Shown here piece by piece: positions 34,951-47,294 of a stretch of 64,000 bases of DNA; the stretch's first letter is position 1, and each line of letters begins with the position of its first letter. Location: NCBI GenBank assembly GCA_037447655.1, contig JBBHKE010003260.1:62001-126000 (forward strand), written 5' to 3'. The translations under genes were made by a program, and so were the position numbers. Source of the DNA: Zygnema cylindricum (taxonomy: Eukaryota; Streptophyta; Zygnematophyceae; Zygnematales; Zygnemataceae). The notes beneath the pieces are model-generated. The model did not search any database. It worked only from the letters and a program-made list of their open reading frames with translations, and was not told the DNA's origin.

Positions 34951-36004
34951 GATGCGATTTCTCATTGACTTTTGGCAGGTAAGACATTTCTGTTGACTGG
35001 AAAAAAGCGTGGGTTCTGGTGTTTTTGTGTTCTTTATTAAAAACCAGAATGATTTTTGGTGTTGTTTTTTGTGGATCTCAAGAAACCACTAACCATTTTC
35101 AGTGCTTTCAATTTTATTTTTAGATCAAAGTAGATTGATACACAGCCTTGAAAGGTGAAAAGAATTGAAAACTCATTTTGCAAATAATAGGTTAATTACT
35201 GAATGCGCGGAGATGAAAGTAGTAGATGTACATGTAAGACGAAAGTCCTTGATCTGTGATTTTTTGAGTATGTGATGGTAAGGTAATGGGCAAAAACCAT
35301 TTTTCTGAGTAAGTTTATAAATTTTTGCAGGTGAAAGTACTTGAAATTGCATTTCCTCGCTGAGTGGTGCAATGTCAGTTTGATTCAAATGAACGGTTTT
35401 GGACTACTAGAACCATCACCAGGTAAAGACTTGCACCGTGGCATGATTGTCTGAGGATTTGAATGTATCAAGCTAGGGAACTTTGTTGACAAATCTACCT
35501 GCATTGTACATTTATTTGTCTTGTTGGCCTTTTGGTTTTCTTTTGGTCTTTGCTTGGCCGTTATAATCCATACGTTTGTTTCCTTTTTGCTGAAATGTGG
35601 AAATTTTGTTACCTCTTTTAAAGCATAGTAACGAGGCTGTCTCCTTATAGGTGCATTACTGGAGCTCAATTGATGTTTGTTTTGTTTTTATTGTTGTCTG
35701 AGTGTTTGTAATGGTTGGGAAAGAGCTATGTTTGAATTGCTTTGATAATTGTGTTAATTTTACTGCATGTGTGTTTTTTGCGATTGAAATGTAGCTGTGT
35801 TTTAAATGTAATGTAGATGTATAAATTGTACTGCATTTGGGTATTTTTAATGGTTAGGGTAGTTATGTGTGAGATGTTAATTGTACTCCATCTGAGTGTT
35901 TTTTAGGCCAGGATAGTGTGATGCTTGAATTATATTAACAATTGTGTTTATTTGACCGCTTTCGAGTGTTTTTCCCGGTCAGAATCGAGTTATGTTTTGG
36001 AACC

Positions 36005-36096
36005 TGGCAAATGATGCTTTGCATAGTTCACTTGATGCTCAGGAATTTCCTGTTGCAATGAAAATTAAAACTGTCTTTCGCTCCTATCTGATGCCA
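36005..36096 (+). ncRNA. SNORD80-like: C/D box snoRNA, U80/snR60 type, copy 1
   Basis: Terminal stem TGGCA/TGCCA, C box ATGATGC (36011-36017) and D box CTGA (36088-36091). The antisense element right before box D, GTCTTTCGCTCCTAT, pairs with the conserved 25S/28S rRNA AUAGGGGCGAAAGAC (one G-U). The fifth-nucleotide rule then puts 2'-O-methylation on the second G of AUAGGGG. A second element, GCATAGTTCA before a D'-like CTTGA, pairs with rRNA UGAACUAUGC. These are the two targets of human U80 and yeast snR60, about 91 nt apart in rRNA. The pairing is read from the sequence; rRNA and U80 details are from memory. The 92 bases also read as an open frame, which is chance. Confidence 0.88.
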
Positions 36097-37112
36097 GAAT
36101 ATTATTTTAATTGTCAAGTGCATTTTTTTTTCATGGATGCGGAGGGTTCAATAACAGCTAAGAAAGTTTTTAGGATATTGTGTTCCTGTGGCTCTGTAAA
36201 TCCGTCTTGTTTATTACTGTTTCTTTTTGTTCTTTACAAAAAGCTGATCCGTTATTTGGCCATGGTGGATATGAAGCATATTTGACATTGTGGTGAAAAT
36301 TACTAAGCTTTTTTGTGCTGTGTGCTGAGAGAATAAATTGTGTGCCATTTATTTTGCTTCAAGTGATTTTTAAGGGTACATTTGACATTATAGTGAGAAT
36401 TACCAACTATTTTTTCTTACAGCGTGTAATCTGTTCCTTATTTGAGAATATAAGCTGCCAGTTCTCTTGCTCTGAGAATTGCTGCTCTGTTCTTGCATGT
36501 TTTTTTATTCAATCTTTCTTTCTGCTCACTTCTCTCTTTTTAGCAATAAAAATAGATACATCACTGCTTCTGCTGATAGGCAGTTTTTATAAATTTGGGA
36601 GCTTTTATGCCTCTTATTGTTGTTCTTTCACCCCTTTTTTTTATGGCTATGGCTATCCTTTGCATGGTTAGGACTCTTTACCATTTAATGAAGATTTTAC
36701 AAGTGTTTGAACTCAAGGATGTGGTTTGAACATCACAAACATGTTCCTTTTGTACCTCAGCATTTTTTTTGTAGTCATTCAGGGCTTTTGAAAATTTATG
36801 GAATGATTTACATTGAATCGCGTCGTGTATTGCTATTGGCATTAAATTCTTCTTTTGTCCTTTGACTCATTTTTTTGATGTGCTCACTTGTCTGATTATT
36901 AATCTGATGGTTGTGATGGAAAAGTAGGATTCTTAAGATTTTTACCTTCCAATAATTGGACATGTATGTATGGGAAGAAGGTCAATTTATGTGGCGAAAC
37001 TGAAAGTCAATGCTACTAGCGAGAGAAGTGTACTATACTCTTGAGCTTCCTTTTTTTCAGTTATTCCACTTATGTTGTCTTAATTCAAGAAAACTTAAAA
37101 TGAGTTGGCAAT

Positions 37113-37206
37113 TTGGCAAATGATGCTTTGCATAGTTCACTTGATGCTCAGGAATTTCCTGTTGCAATGAAAATTAAAACTGTCTTTCGCTCCTATCTGA
37201 TGCCAA
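37113..37206 (+). ncRNA. SNORD80-like: C/D box snoRNA, U80/snR60 type, copy 2
   Basis: Identical to copy 1 over the 92 bases 37114-37205. One further pair makes the terminal stem TTGGCA/TGCCAA. C box ATGATGC at 37120-37126, D box CTGA at 37197-37200, same guides. Flanks on both sides are unrelated to those of copy 1, so the identity ends at the snoRNA ends. Confidence 0.88.
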
Positions 37207-38084
37207 GCCTCGTTTCTTTTAAACAAAGAGTTTCGGTAGAGAAGATTGATGAATGCCGATCTCCTGTACTTGGTCAAATTCTTTTTAAGTTAAGAGGAGA
37301 TTTATGAATGTCAATTCTGTAGTTCGATCAGTGTCTTTAAAGCTCTGTTTACACGGTAAATTTTGCTATTTCACGCTTCTTTCTTGACTAATCTCCTTGG
37401 GGAACTATTCGATTGTTTGGAAGTATTTGGAAAAGTGGATGTTTCTTACGTTGTATGTTATAAAATATGTGAAACATGTCTTTATCGTGACATTAGTGAT
37501 ATACTAGTTTGGAATGGCTATTGCTGTGTTGAAGTTTGTTTGGGATGAACAACTTCATTGCGTTTGGAGTTACATTTTTGCTGTTCCAGTGTCTCCATTG
37601 AACATTTCATAGGGTTCAATCCTTATATTTTTGTTATTTGCAATAGATGTTTATTGTGAGGTCAATAACATTTCGTTTGGAATAACTGTTTTTCAAAATA
37701 GAAGTTTCTTGTGTTTGGAAATAAAATTATTTGCGCAACTGCGGTGACATTTTTGTTGTCACTGTCTCAATCAAAGATCAAAAGTTTTAAATCTCTGTGT
37801 TTTAGATATCGTTATTGTGACATCAGCAAATATTGAGTTTGGATGGACTGTTTTGTTTTGTTTAAAGTGACTATTTCTTGTGTTGTGAAATAAACAACTT
37901 AATTGCGTTTCAAAGTGTTTTCTCTGTTACTACGTTGTCTTAAACAAAGGTTTTTGAAGTTTCTTTTCTTTTCTTTTGGATATCTTGATAGCTTTTTTTG
38001 GATCTGCAATTTTCTTTTTTTACTGATCCACACTAATCATTTCTGAACCCTATTCCCATAGTCGTTGTGTTCTTAAGTAGATAG

Positions 38085-38255
38085 GGAAAGGAGGGAGAAG
38101 GAGGAGAAAGCGAGGGTGAGGCTTGAGGGAGAGGTAGGGTGAGAGGGGGGGGAGAGTGTACGAGGGAGAGGGGGAGGGAGAGGTACAGGGAGGTACAGGG
38201 GGGAAGGGAGAGTACCAGGGGAGAGGGAGAGGGAGAGGTACAGGGAGAGAGCAAA
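38085..38255 (+). repeat. GA-rich low-complexity tract
   Basis: Irregular GGGAGAGG units, with AGGTACAGGGAG repeated several times at about 38179-38250. Confidence 0.8.
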
Positions 38256-40099
38256 TTACAGGATGGCTGGCTGTTCACAGTTCTAATGCGTTTTTTGGGA
38301 ATACTTTTGGTTACAGGTGATGGAAACTTTTCGGAAACCGGAGGCATAAGTAATATTTGTTGTATTTATTATGATCATTGCCGTCAACTATTATTGTTGA
38401 CCGTAATCCAAATCTGACATTTTTATTCAAGATACATAACCTGTTAAAACAACTTATAGAAACATTTGCAGCAATGCAAGCTCAAAATATGGGGACAAAA
38501 ACAGGGAGGACAAACGAATTCCTTACATTAAGTCGAAGGCACAGAAAATCCTTGGCAACTTAATACCGTTATTACAACTGAAAATATGGAGGAAACCCTT
38601 AAAGCAAATTGGATCGTAATTGTTGTAGTCATTATTCTGCCAGTCAATTGATTGGGCTGGGAGAGAACTATAAATATCAATAGTAGATTGTGGTTGAAAA
38701 CATTTTTTATAGAGATGAAATGGATAGAGAATGAAAGAGAGGGAGGTCACCAGTGTTAGCACTTTTTTGTGTAAACAGAATTAGAGTTTGTTGTCATGTA
38801 TCAAACAGTGGTAGCGTAAAAAGGATCAAATAATGGTAGTGTAAAAAGGATAACTTATTGTTTCTTTTTTGCGATTTTACTTCCTTGTATCTAGTTGGCC
38901 CGCTACTTCCAATGACATACGGTATGACAGACATTATGACATATATGACAGGGTGTCCTGTCATTATTGTACCTAATTTGTAAAATTTATAACTCTGCAA
39001 CCCTGCACAATTTTAGGTACAACTTGTGGTGTGTTTAATTTTGTTCCTTTTGGCATTGTTTTAATAGATAACTTATTTGCAGTTCGATCTACTTAACTGC
39101 ACAGTCAACGGATATAGCTCTATTTGTCTGGTATGCAGTGCATAGTATTATGTTCAATTTCTGTGTTTATTTCGATTTAGATGGGTATATACCCTGGATC
39201 ACGTTTCTTGTGACCTTTCGTATGGAGTAGAAATAATTGTTTATAAATGATGTGCTTAATGTGTAGAACAAATCAGCAATAACTTTGTATTCTTTGTTTA
39301 AAGTCGTGTTCTCCTATGCTCTTGTAAAATCTGCTTGTTGATATTTGACCACTATCTGTTGTATTTGTTGTTCACCTTTTGGGCAATCTTTTGTGTATCG
39401 CTGGTAGTTTTATCAGGTATTCAGCCGGTTATAATCAAGATACGTTAATAACTTCTGCATCTTGTTTTCCAGAAATTCAGATGAGTCACTGTGCTATCCA
39501 CACCTTCTAACACCAAGCTATTAGGAACATTTCATATTCTGGCTGGTGCATCAAACGTTTTGTAACTTGCCTGAAGCGATAGCTAACTTCTAAAACTTAC
39601 AAGCCAAGGAGACCTAATTTAAAAGAGTGATGGTAAATCATTTTGAGTGCATGGCAACTAAAAATTAAACTTACTACACTGGTTGAAGTAAACAAAAGGT
39701 AAAAATAGGCTAAACGACAAACTCACACACAAACTAGGTCAAACTAACAAAAGTATCCTCAAAGGACTACGTGCGTGTAATCGACAACAAATTAGCGTAC
39801 ACGACGATAATTACCAAACCAGAATTCAACATAGCTAGAAAACTGCTTAAAGCAATCCCTCGGCTCCGTGGAGTATGCCGAGGGGGAACTGCCAACGTGC
39901 TGACACTTAATAACAATAAAGGCTGTTTGAGGAGGATAGGAGCTTGCACTTGTTGTAAAGCTACACAGAGATAGTTCAGTAACATATTCTTAGAGTGCAA
40001 ATTTTAATTAAACAACATCAAACATTACGTTTCTGCGGCAGTATTAACAATATCAATTATTTAATAGTATGTTTGGTTTTTAATCAAAGTATTGTTTGA

Positions 40100-41220
40100 T
40101 AAGCGTAACGACAATAGGACAGAAGCAGGAGGGAGCTCAGGTCCCCTCATAAAAGAACGCCGACCACAACCGGAGAGGAACTCGTCCAAAGCAACTCAGA
40201 AACAACCAAACATCTCGACCACCATCCGAATAAAAATCATCCACAGTATCAAGATGTGCATAATCAAGCTCCTTTTTAGCAGCCTCACATGCAGATTCCA
40301 ACCTGATGAACGATTGTAACCGAGACAAGATTTGCCAAAACAACGTCCTCAAAAATACGGCGGGGTCACCATCGAGCAAATAATATCCATGTCGAAAAGA
40401 CGTAATATGTGGAACCGCTCGAAAACTCAGAAGCACTAGTCGCAATAGTGTCGCGAACAGTGCTGTGTGCCTGGATAAACTCTCCCACATGGGAGCAAAG
40501 AAAAAAATGACACCATCGGTTGAAGGACACATGTTGTACGAGGAACCGAGAAAGTCGAGTAAAGGTGGAAGAGAGAGAGACCGAGCGTGAACCTGAGGGT
40601 GGTGGTGGATTGAGTAGTCGTGAAATATAAAGTGGATAGAATAGGTGTAGCAAATCAGGGCCATTGAAAAAGAAAAAGTGGGCATGTGAGAGATCAGAGA
40701 GAAGCGCATTGAGGAACTCGGATCGAATGGAGGCGACAAACTTAGCACAAATTATTTCTTGGACGCGTAACTGGTTTTCAATCCAAGGAGGAGAACACCA
40801 ACATATCCGTTAAAGCAAGGGGAGGATTAGAACAGGCCAAAATCGCCTCCAAAATGATTGTTGTGAGGAGAAGTCATCACGAGGATCGTGAGGGATGATG
40901 GTAACAAGAACACGAGTATCCCCGACCAAAATGGGAGAAACAAGCGTGGAGGCAGAAAGGCACTAAGTAAGAAGCATGCATCGCATGTACTGTAGATACT
41001 AAACCAAGTTGTGCATGAATGCAAGAAGTAGGGCTCAAAATCGCGATCAACAGCCCCACGACCCAATAAAGTGTGAAGGACGCCCATGAGGTGATCATCG
41101 AAGGACCACAGGGATAAGACAAATGTAAGGGTGGGAGGAGAAGTGCCTTTGAAGTAGGAGGGCCGCTGGGTGAAACACCTCATCAATAGAGCAAAGGCAA
41201 CTTGAGGGTTCAAAAGGTTT
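40100..41220 (-). mobile_element. Decayed retroelement copy
   Basis: The minus strand at 41213-40827 reads VAFALLMRCFTQRPSYFKGT, PPTLTF, then SFDDHLMGVLHTLLG. As I recall, a 'round of Arg/Pro..., TPP.LT, FDDLV...LL' segment follows the reverse transcriptase in this element type. The same block occurs on + at about 52797-52930 (GTGGCTTTTGCTCT...GTGTTTCACC against GTTGCCTTTGCTCT...GTGTTTCACC). The remainder to 40100 is open for 203 codons on the minus strand but shows no domain I can name. Confidence 0.5.
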
Positions 41221-41689
41221 CAGGAGGTTGTCTCGTCCACCTAACCGTTAGAATAACAATCGGACAAGTAAAGCATTAGAATGAATATCGATATACAGTG
41301 TGGTCTGGACGCTCAACCTTTCACCGTACACTGCTGCGTCTACCCATTTGTCCCCATCTACCCATTTGTCCCCATCTATTTGCACCTTTGAGCCTCAGTA
41401 AGCTTTCATGCTAGACTGGGAAGCAATAATTAAGACGTCCTAAATCACTCTGCTAGAGGAGCTTTAGGATGGTTTATGAGCTGTTGCACAATATTTTCCA
41501 CTTATATCTGTAGGTAGTGATTTTGATGTACTTTTTGGAATTTGTTCCCTAATCTTAAATTATATTCTACCACCACAGATTGGTAGACGTTTCAGCTGGT
41601 GACGGTCACCAAGCCATCCTGTGGAGGGGTTCACCCCAAGGGCTCACTGTCGCTTCCTGTCTTTCTTTTCTTTTGTTTCTCTCTTTACG

Positions 41690-41848
41690 CTCTCAGTCTC
41701 TCTCTCGCTACCTCTTTCTCTCTCCCTCTCTCTCTCTCCCCCTCTGTTTTTTTTTTCTCTCTCTCTCCCTCTCTCCCTCTCTCCCTCTCTCCCTCCCTCC
41801 CTCCCTCCCTCCCTCCATCCCTCCCTCCCTCCCTCCCTCTCTTTGTAT
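41690..41848 (+). repeat. CT/CCCT microsatellite
   Basis: A long CTCTCT tract passing into CCCTCCCT and then ATCT units. Frames read from it as Ser/Leu/Pro-rich are not genes. Confidence 0.9.
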
Positions 41849-43838
41849 ATATCTATCTATCTATCTATATTTCCCAACGGTTCCTATGTGATACCATTTT
41901 TCACCTAATCGTGCCCCATCCCTTGTATACCAAGGATCTACCTTTTGCTTATCACAAACTTATTGATGCCGAAGGATTTTGTCGAGTCCAATGCACATCT
42001 AGAGGGAATTAAACATTGGAATATCGTTGAATACTAGAATGTTGTTTTGCACTATCCAGAGTTGTTTATTTTAAAGACGAAGCATATCGTCAAGCAAGTT
42101 ATTTCCCATATACGACCACCATGCCCTTACTCTTGATGTCTTCATAACCCTTTTGTTTTTATGGTATTATTATAAGGTGTTGAAGGAATTTTCAAACAAC
42201 GGTTTGCAACGCAACCCTTGTTTTTGTGGTCTTCGTGGCATTCTTGTGAACTTTATTCTCCTTACACAATGTGTGAAGGATTTCTCGACAATTTCTTCAC
42301 GTGTAGTTTACATACTAGGGTGACGGTGTTGAAAACGCAAAGAACCATTTCGTCCAACTCGAGGAAGAGATTTTATGAAGTTTTTTGTCAAATGTTTTGA
42401 TAACCTTCATCGTGGACGTGGTCTAAGACGATTGTATCGCAATAACCGTGGAGCATGCATCGAGCTTCCTTATTGCTTTCTACGACCATCACATATTTGT
42501 TGCCCTATGTCCTTTTGGGTCTTCTACATAGAGAGCCAGTCCACATTGACTACCTTCACGACTGTGGACCTTTGCTTGATACGGAATAAAATATATAGCG
42601 TTTTAAGGGAGGATATTTTACCTTCTACATGCTTCACTATAACACTATTTCCTCTTTTTGGAAAATTTAGGTCATGAGAAAGCCATATCTATGCTTTACA
42701 AACAGCGCATATATAGGGAAATGATAAGCATGCGTCATTTTTGTTGGGCGCAAACGCCTATGTGCGAGAGTTTATATTTTTTTTTTGCAATAGATCGTCA
42801 GTGTTTACCGAAACTGGTTCTTCGATGCTGGCAGAACTGACACTGCGATTTCAGCTCGATACGATCCACTATTTCCTAACCATCGCCTAGTATTGGCGGT
42901 ACTGTAATTAGTGCTGCGCTGGCATTTTACTCTTTTACGCTATGTGGGGGAGAGGCGTGGAAGGTCGAAGAGGCTTCTGGAAGCCTACAATTTGGAAAAG
43001 CGTGCACGTCAAGTACAGTACAGTACAGTACAGTATAGTACCGTGCAAAATCTCTACGATCCTCGGGAATGACGTGTTTAAATTTCAGACCGTATATGGA
43101 AACACTATATCCAGTCATGCCATTTTTTATAGCTGAATTCCATGTATTATACGCATATATTACGAGTTCACTAGATATAGCGTCTCTACGGGCTCGCACT
43201 TTTGCACTTTGGTGCGAATGAGTTCGATGTATTCGTTTTACGAATATTCGTGTACGCAATAATACTTTATATAATTTGCATGTTCGCTCAACTTTGCACT
43301 AAAATCTGAAAATTCAAACGGGGCAGGAAATTTGTTTAGGGATTCTTGCACAAAAGTTCTCTTTCTTTCTCTTTGGTTATTGACACTTCAAATTAGCTTC
43401 AGCCTTCAGTACTTGAAGACTACCCGATTTTTTTTTTTATATTTTCGTTCTTTTTTAAATTTGGAAAGGCTGAGGTTAAAATTCCGGAAATTCTCCTTAT
43501 GTTTCTTTTTTTTTTATATGGAAAGCCTGAGTATTTGAAAAGCTAAAATTTAATTGTTACTCTTTCTGACGATTATTAGACTGAAGTTTCGTCTTCTCTC
43601 TCCCTCTGCTCTGCTTTTTTGTTTTCTTGTACAAGGAACATTTTTCTCAAGTCAAGTCAAAGCATTTAATCGCTTAACACTTTCGTGAAGACTGCTTAAA
43701 AATTACTGCTTTCTCAAGAAAATTTCTGTGCTTCCTTGGCTATTCTTCTCTCTTATTTTTCTCAGTCAAAAAATCATCACGGCTTCTCGTTTTCTCAATC
43801 GGTTTTCGCAGAGGTCACCTTTATTAGTGTGGAGATCC
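41849..43838. other. Spacer upstream of ClpB3
   Basis: No recognised gene. Short + frames at 42218-42677 match nothing I know. A (GTACA)n run lies at 43014-43038, and a member end of the dispersed inverted-repeat family (TATTGGCGGTACTGTAATTA) at about 42891. The ClpB3 promoter must lie near its 3' end; no clear TATA box was picked out. Confidence 0.4.
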
Positions 43839-46800
43839 ATGGCTTCTTCTCCTCTAGGGGCCGTACAGATGAGAACTCTCATAGGAAGCCATGATCATTC
43901 CTCATTACCGAAGTCAAATATAAGCTCTGGAATGAACTCTGGCTCTTGTAGAACAATTGTCCGTTCAACAAATCTCCGTACAATTGGCTCTGCAGAGAAG
44001 CATAATACTTCAATTCTCCGGACAACAAGTCTTCCCACAATTGGTTCTGCAGAGCATCACAATTCCTTTTCGTCCTTTGCCGGTCTCCGCCTGACAGCTG
44101 GTCCCGGTAGAGTGCCACGTGGCACAACAGTATTGGATAGATTTGCAGGAAGGCGTGCGTTTCGAGGCACAGTGAGGTGCCAGGCGCCAAGCAGTAATGG
44201 AGGAGCAAGCGAAAGGGTAATTATTAAAATTTTCACATTTTCTGCCATCTATTTTTTTTTTCTTTTTATTGTTGTTTTTCTAGTTCTATTTCCTCCATTG
44301 AAGACTTCCGTTATGCAGTAGAATGCACTTGATTCTTGTTATTGCTCTGGAAGGATATATATTGAGCATTTTTCCTCTAGAAGATGAATATTAAATTTGT
44401 TACTCTGAAAAACGAAAAGTTAGTTTATGAAAAGATGAATGTTGAGGTTATTACAATATTTTAAATTTTGTCATTCTGGGAGATGAATATTGAGCTTATT
44501 ACTCCGGAATGACAATGTTGAATTTGGCATAAAAGCAGTTTGAATGTGTTTTGAATTGCTGGAAGTTTAATCCGACAGATGGCAGTAGAAAAAGTACTTG
44601 ATTGAAGTTTTATTTTCTGGGGAAAAAAGAGAGAAGAGAAAAAGGAGAGAGGGAGTAGAGAGAGAGACATTGGTGTATAGCTTTTAGTGTGTATAGTATA
44701 TCAAATGCTATCTTAAATATATATTTGAAAATGAAATTCAGTCTGAATGTGGTTTGAGCTGCTGTTGCAGATAAATCAAACGGAATTCACAGAAATGGCC
44801 TGGCAGGCGATTTTAGCCTCTCCGGATGTCGCTAAGGAGAGCAAGCAACAGATAGTAGAAACTGAACATCTGATGAAAGCCCTTTTAGAGCAACGCAATG
44901 GCTTGGCGCGCCGTATATTTTCCAAGGCCGGAGCAGACAACACCGCTCTTTTGCAGTCCACAGAGAGGTTCATTCAGAGACAACCGAAGGTACGAATCTC
45001 AAAATCTCTTTTTGTGAACTCTTGTAAAATATTTTGAGGTATGTACTTTGTTTCGGGATTTGTTTAGGCTTTGGATTGGGCTTTGTTATGTACTGTGTTT
45101 TGCAGTCGTTTTTCATTTGTGAACGTGAGTGGTTGATTGCAGGTGACAGGAGATGTCAACCAAATGCTTGGACGTGATTTAGAAGCTCTTATTGATCGTG
45201 GTCGCAAGTCAAAAAAGGACATGGGAGATTCATTTGTGTCAGTGGAGCATTTGGTGTTAGGGTTTGTAAATGACAGGCGATTTGGTCAACAGCTATTTCG
45301 GGATATGCAGCTGAGTCAAAAAGTATTAGAAAAGGCCGTACAGGAGGTTCGTGGCTCCCAGAAAGTGACTGATCAAGGTGAGAGTTTTTTTTTTACTCAA
45401 TTCTTGTAGAAGTTCCTATGATATTTCATTGAAAATTCATCAACAGAGCTCTTTTTTATGGAATTCCATTGAGAATTGATTAAGAATTTGGACTGTTTGA
45501 AGGTGACTGATCAAGATGAGCTCCACTGCTGTATCTTCAGTTTTTTTTCATTGTTTCAGTCCTTGATGTGTCAGCTTCATTGTTTTTTGATTTATTTGGT
45601 GTACATGTGAATGTGTAATTTTTTCTTTTCAAGCAGATGCTGAGGGGAAATATGAAGCATTGGAGAAGTATGGAAAAGACCTCACTGAAATGGCCAGACA
45701 GGGTAAACTAGACCCTGTGATTGGTCGAGATGACGAAATTCGTCGTTGTATTCAAATTCTTTCGAGGAGAACAAAAAATAACCCTGTTCTTATTGGCGAG
45801 CCAGGAGTGGGAAAGACCGCTATCTCAGAAGGGTATGTGTAAATTATATCAGAAGGGCATGTCTAAATTTTCTCAGAAGGGCATGTGTAAATTATCTCAG
45901 AAAGTATGTGCAAATTTTTGCAGAAGGGTGTCTGGAAATTATATGTGTAAATTATCTTAGAAGGGTATGTGTTTAATTATGGGGCAAGTATTTTCATGAG
46001 CATTAGGTTTTATTGCATTGTATGCTTCTTATTTTATTGTTGAAGGTTTTGTATATTTGATGGGAGATCTCCAAAGCCATTCCAGAAAAGAGTATGCTTA
46101 TTCTTTTTACTTTTTATTCTTTCTTAAGAACTGTTTTTGCCTATAGATTCACATAGCGAATATGGCCTTTTTATACTTTTGCTATTTATATTCTTTTAGA
46201 CTAAATTTGCATTAAAAGGTGTCTTTGTCTACAGATTGGCCCAGCGAATAGTGGCAGGCGATGTACCTCAGGCTCTTCAAAACCGACGGGTAATTTAAAT
46301 TCACATCCCTAGCTTGTTTAATTATATAAGTTTACCCTTCGAGCTATTTTGTGATTCAAGCCTGCTCTTTAAACTTATTTTACTCTTCTAACTTGTTTTA
46401 TAATTAAGCTTATAATTTGTCTTTTTCTCATCTACCAAAAAGATGTTAGGGGTCAGGGATGACTGACCATCCCGATTAGAGTTCGTGAATTACTCGTGTT
46501 AAAGCGGTATTAGTATCTTCACTATGTTATGCTTTGTAACATAGGTTGTTATAGACCACATAAGCAACTGGTGCTATCAACACTAATTTATCACTTTGGG
46601 TCAAATAAACTCGCGCCCAAATTATAGTTAAAACTCTTATAGTAATGAGGCGTAATCTATCAGAGAAATGCTATGTACAATGTGGATAACGTCAGAAATT
46701 GGATGACCACAATCATTTTGCACAGGTTACTTCAACTCACGAATTTAAGTTGTTTTTGGTGTTTCAGCTTATCTCCCTAGACATGGGAGCCTTAATAGCC

Positions 46801-47239
46801 GGAGCCAAATTTCGAGGAGAGTTTGAAGACCGATTAAAGGCAGTACTTAAGGAAGTAACAGACTCTGACGGTGGTATTGTCTTATTCATTGATGAGATTC
46901 ACACGGTTGTTGGAGCTGGAGCCAGTCAGGGCTCAATGGACGCCGGGAATCTTTTAAAACCCATGTTAGGCCGTGGAGAACTTCGTTGCATTGGAGCCAC
47001 GACATTGGATGAGTTCAGAAAATATATCGAAAAAGATCCGGCATTGGAAAGGCGATTTCAACAGGTTTATGTGGACCAGCCGAGTGTTGATGATACTGTG
47101 AGCATTTTGAGAGGGCTACGAGAACGTTATGAACTCCATCATGGAGTCCGTATTTCAGATAGTGCTTTGGTAGAGGCGGCAGTTTTGGCAGATCGGTATA
47201 TCAGCGATCGGTTTCTTCCAGACAAAGGTATGTCAAGAG

Positions 47240-47294
<55 letters not shown>

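Larger units (their letters stand above)
34951..39640 (+). other. Region downstream of HEMK2 hosting snoRNAs
   Basis: T-rich + strand with no credible coding exon. Two C/D box snoRNAs lie at 36005 and 37113. The rest may be introns of a non-coding host transcript or a spliced 3' UTR. A GA-rich tract lies at 38085-38255. Other TGATG/CTGA pairs (near 38.37 and 39.25 kb) were not convincing. Confidence 0.5.

Noticed and set aside
35992-37307. Two frames sharing the peptide start ANDALHSSLDAQEF
   Set aside because: The shared 92 bases are a C/D box snoRNA with rRNA-complementary guides; the reading frame is incidental.
38370-39330. Further C/D box snoRNAs near 38.37 and 39.25 kb
   Set aside because: Box C is imperfect (ATGATCA, ATGATGTG) and there is no terminal stem or known rRNA complement.
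40137-40748. 203-codon minus-strand frame as a real gene
   Set aside because: Composition and position fit the decayed retroelement; no domain and no conserved start.
41580-42012. Ser/Leu/Pro-rich open frames
   Set aside because: They are translations of a CT microsatellite in three frames.
42218-42677. Two short + frames
   Set aside because: No domain recognised, no splice continuity and no start context; chance or worn transposon DNA.
43728-43838. N-terminal extension of ClpB3 upstream of 43839
   Set aside because: The upstream frame begins at GTG, not ATG; the first ATG in frame is at 43839 and gives a normal transit peptide.
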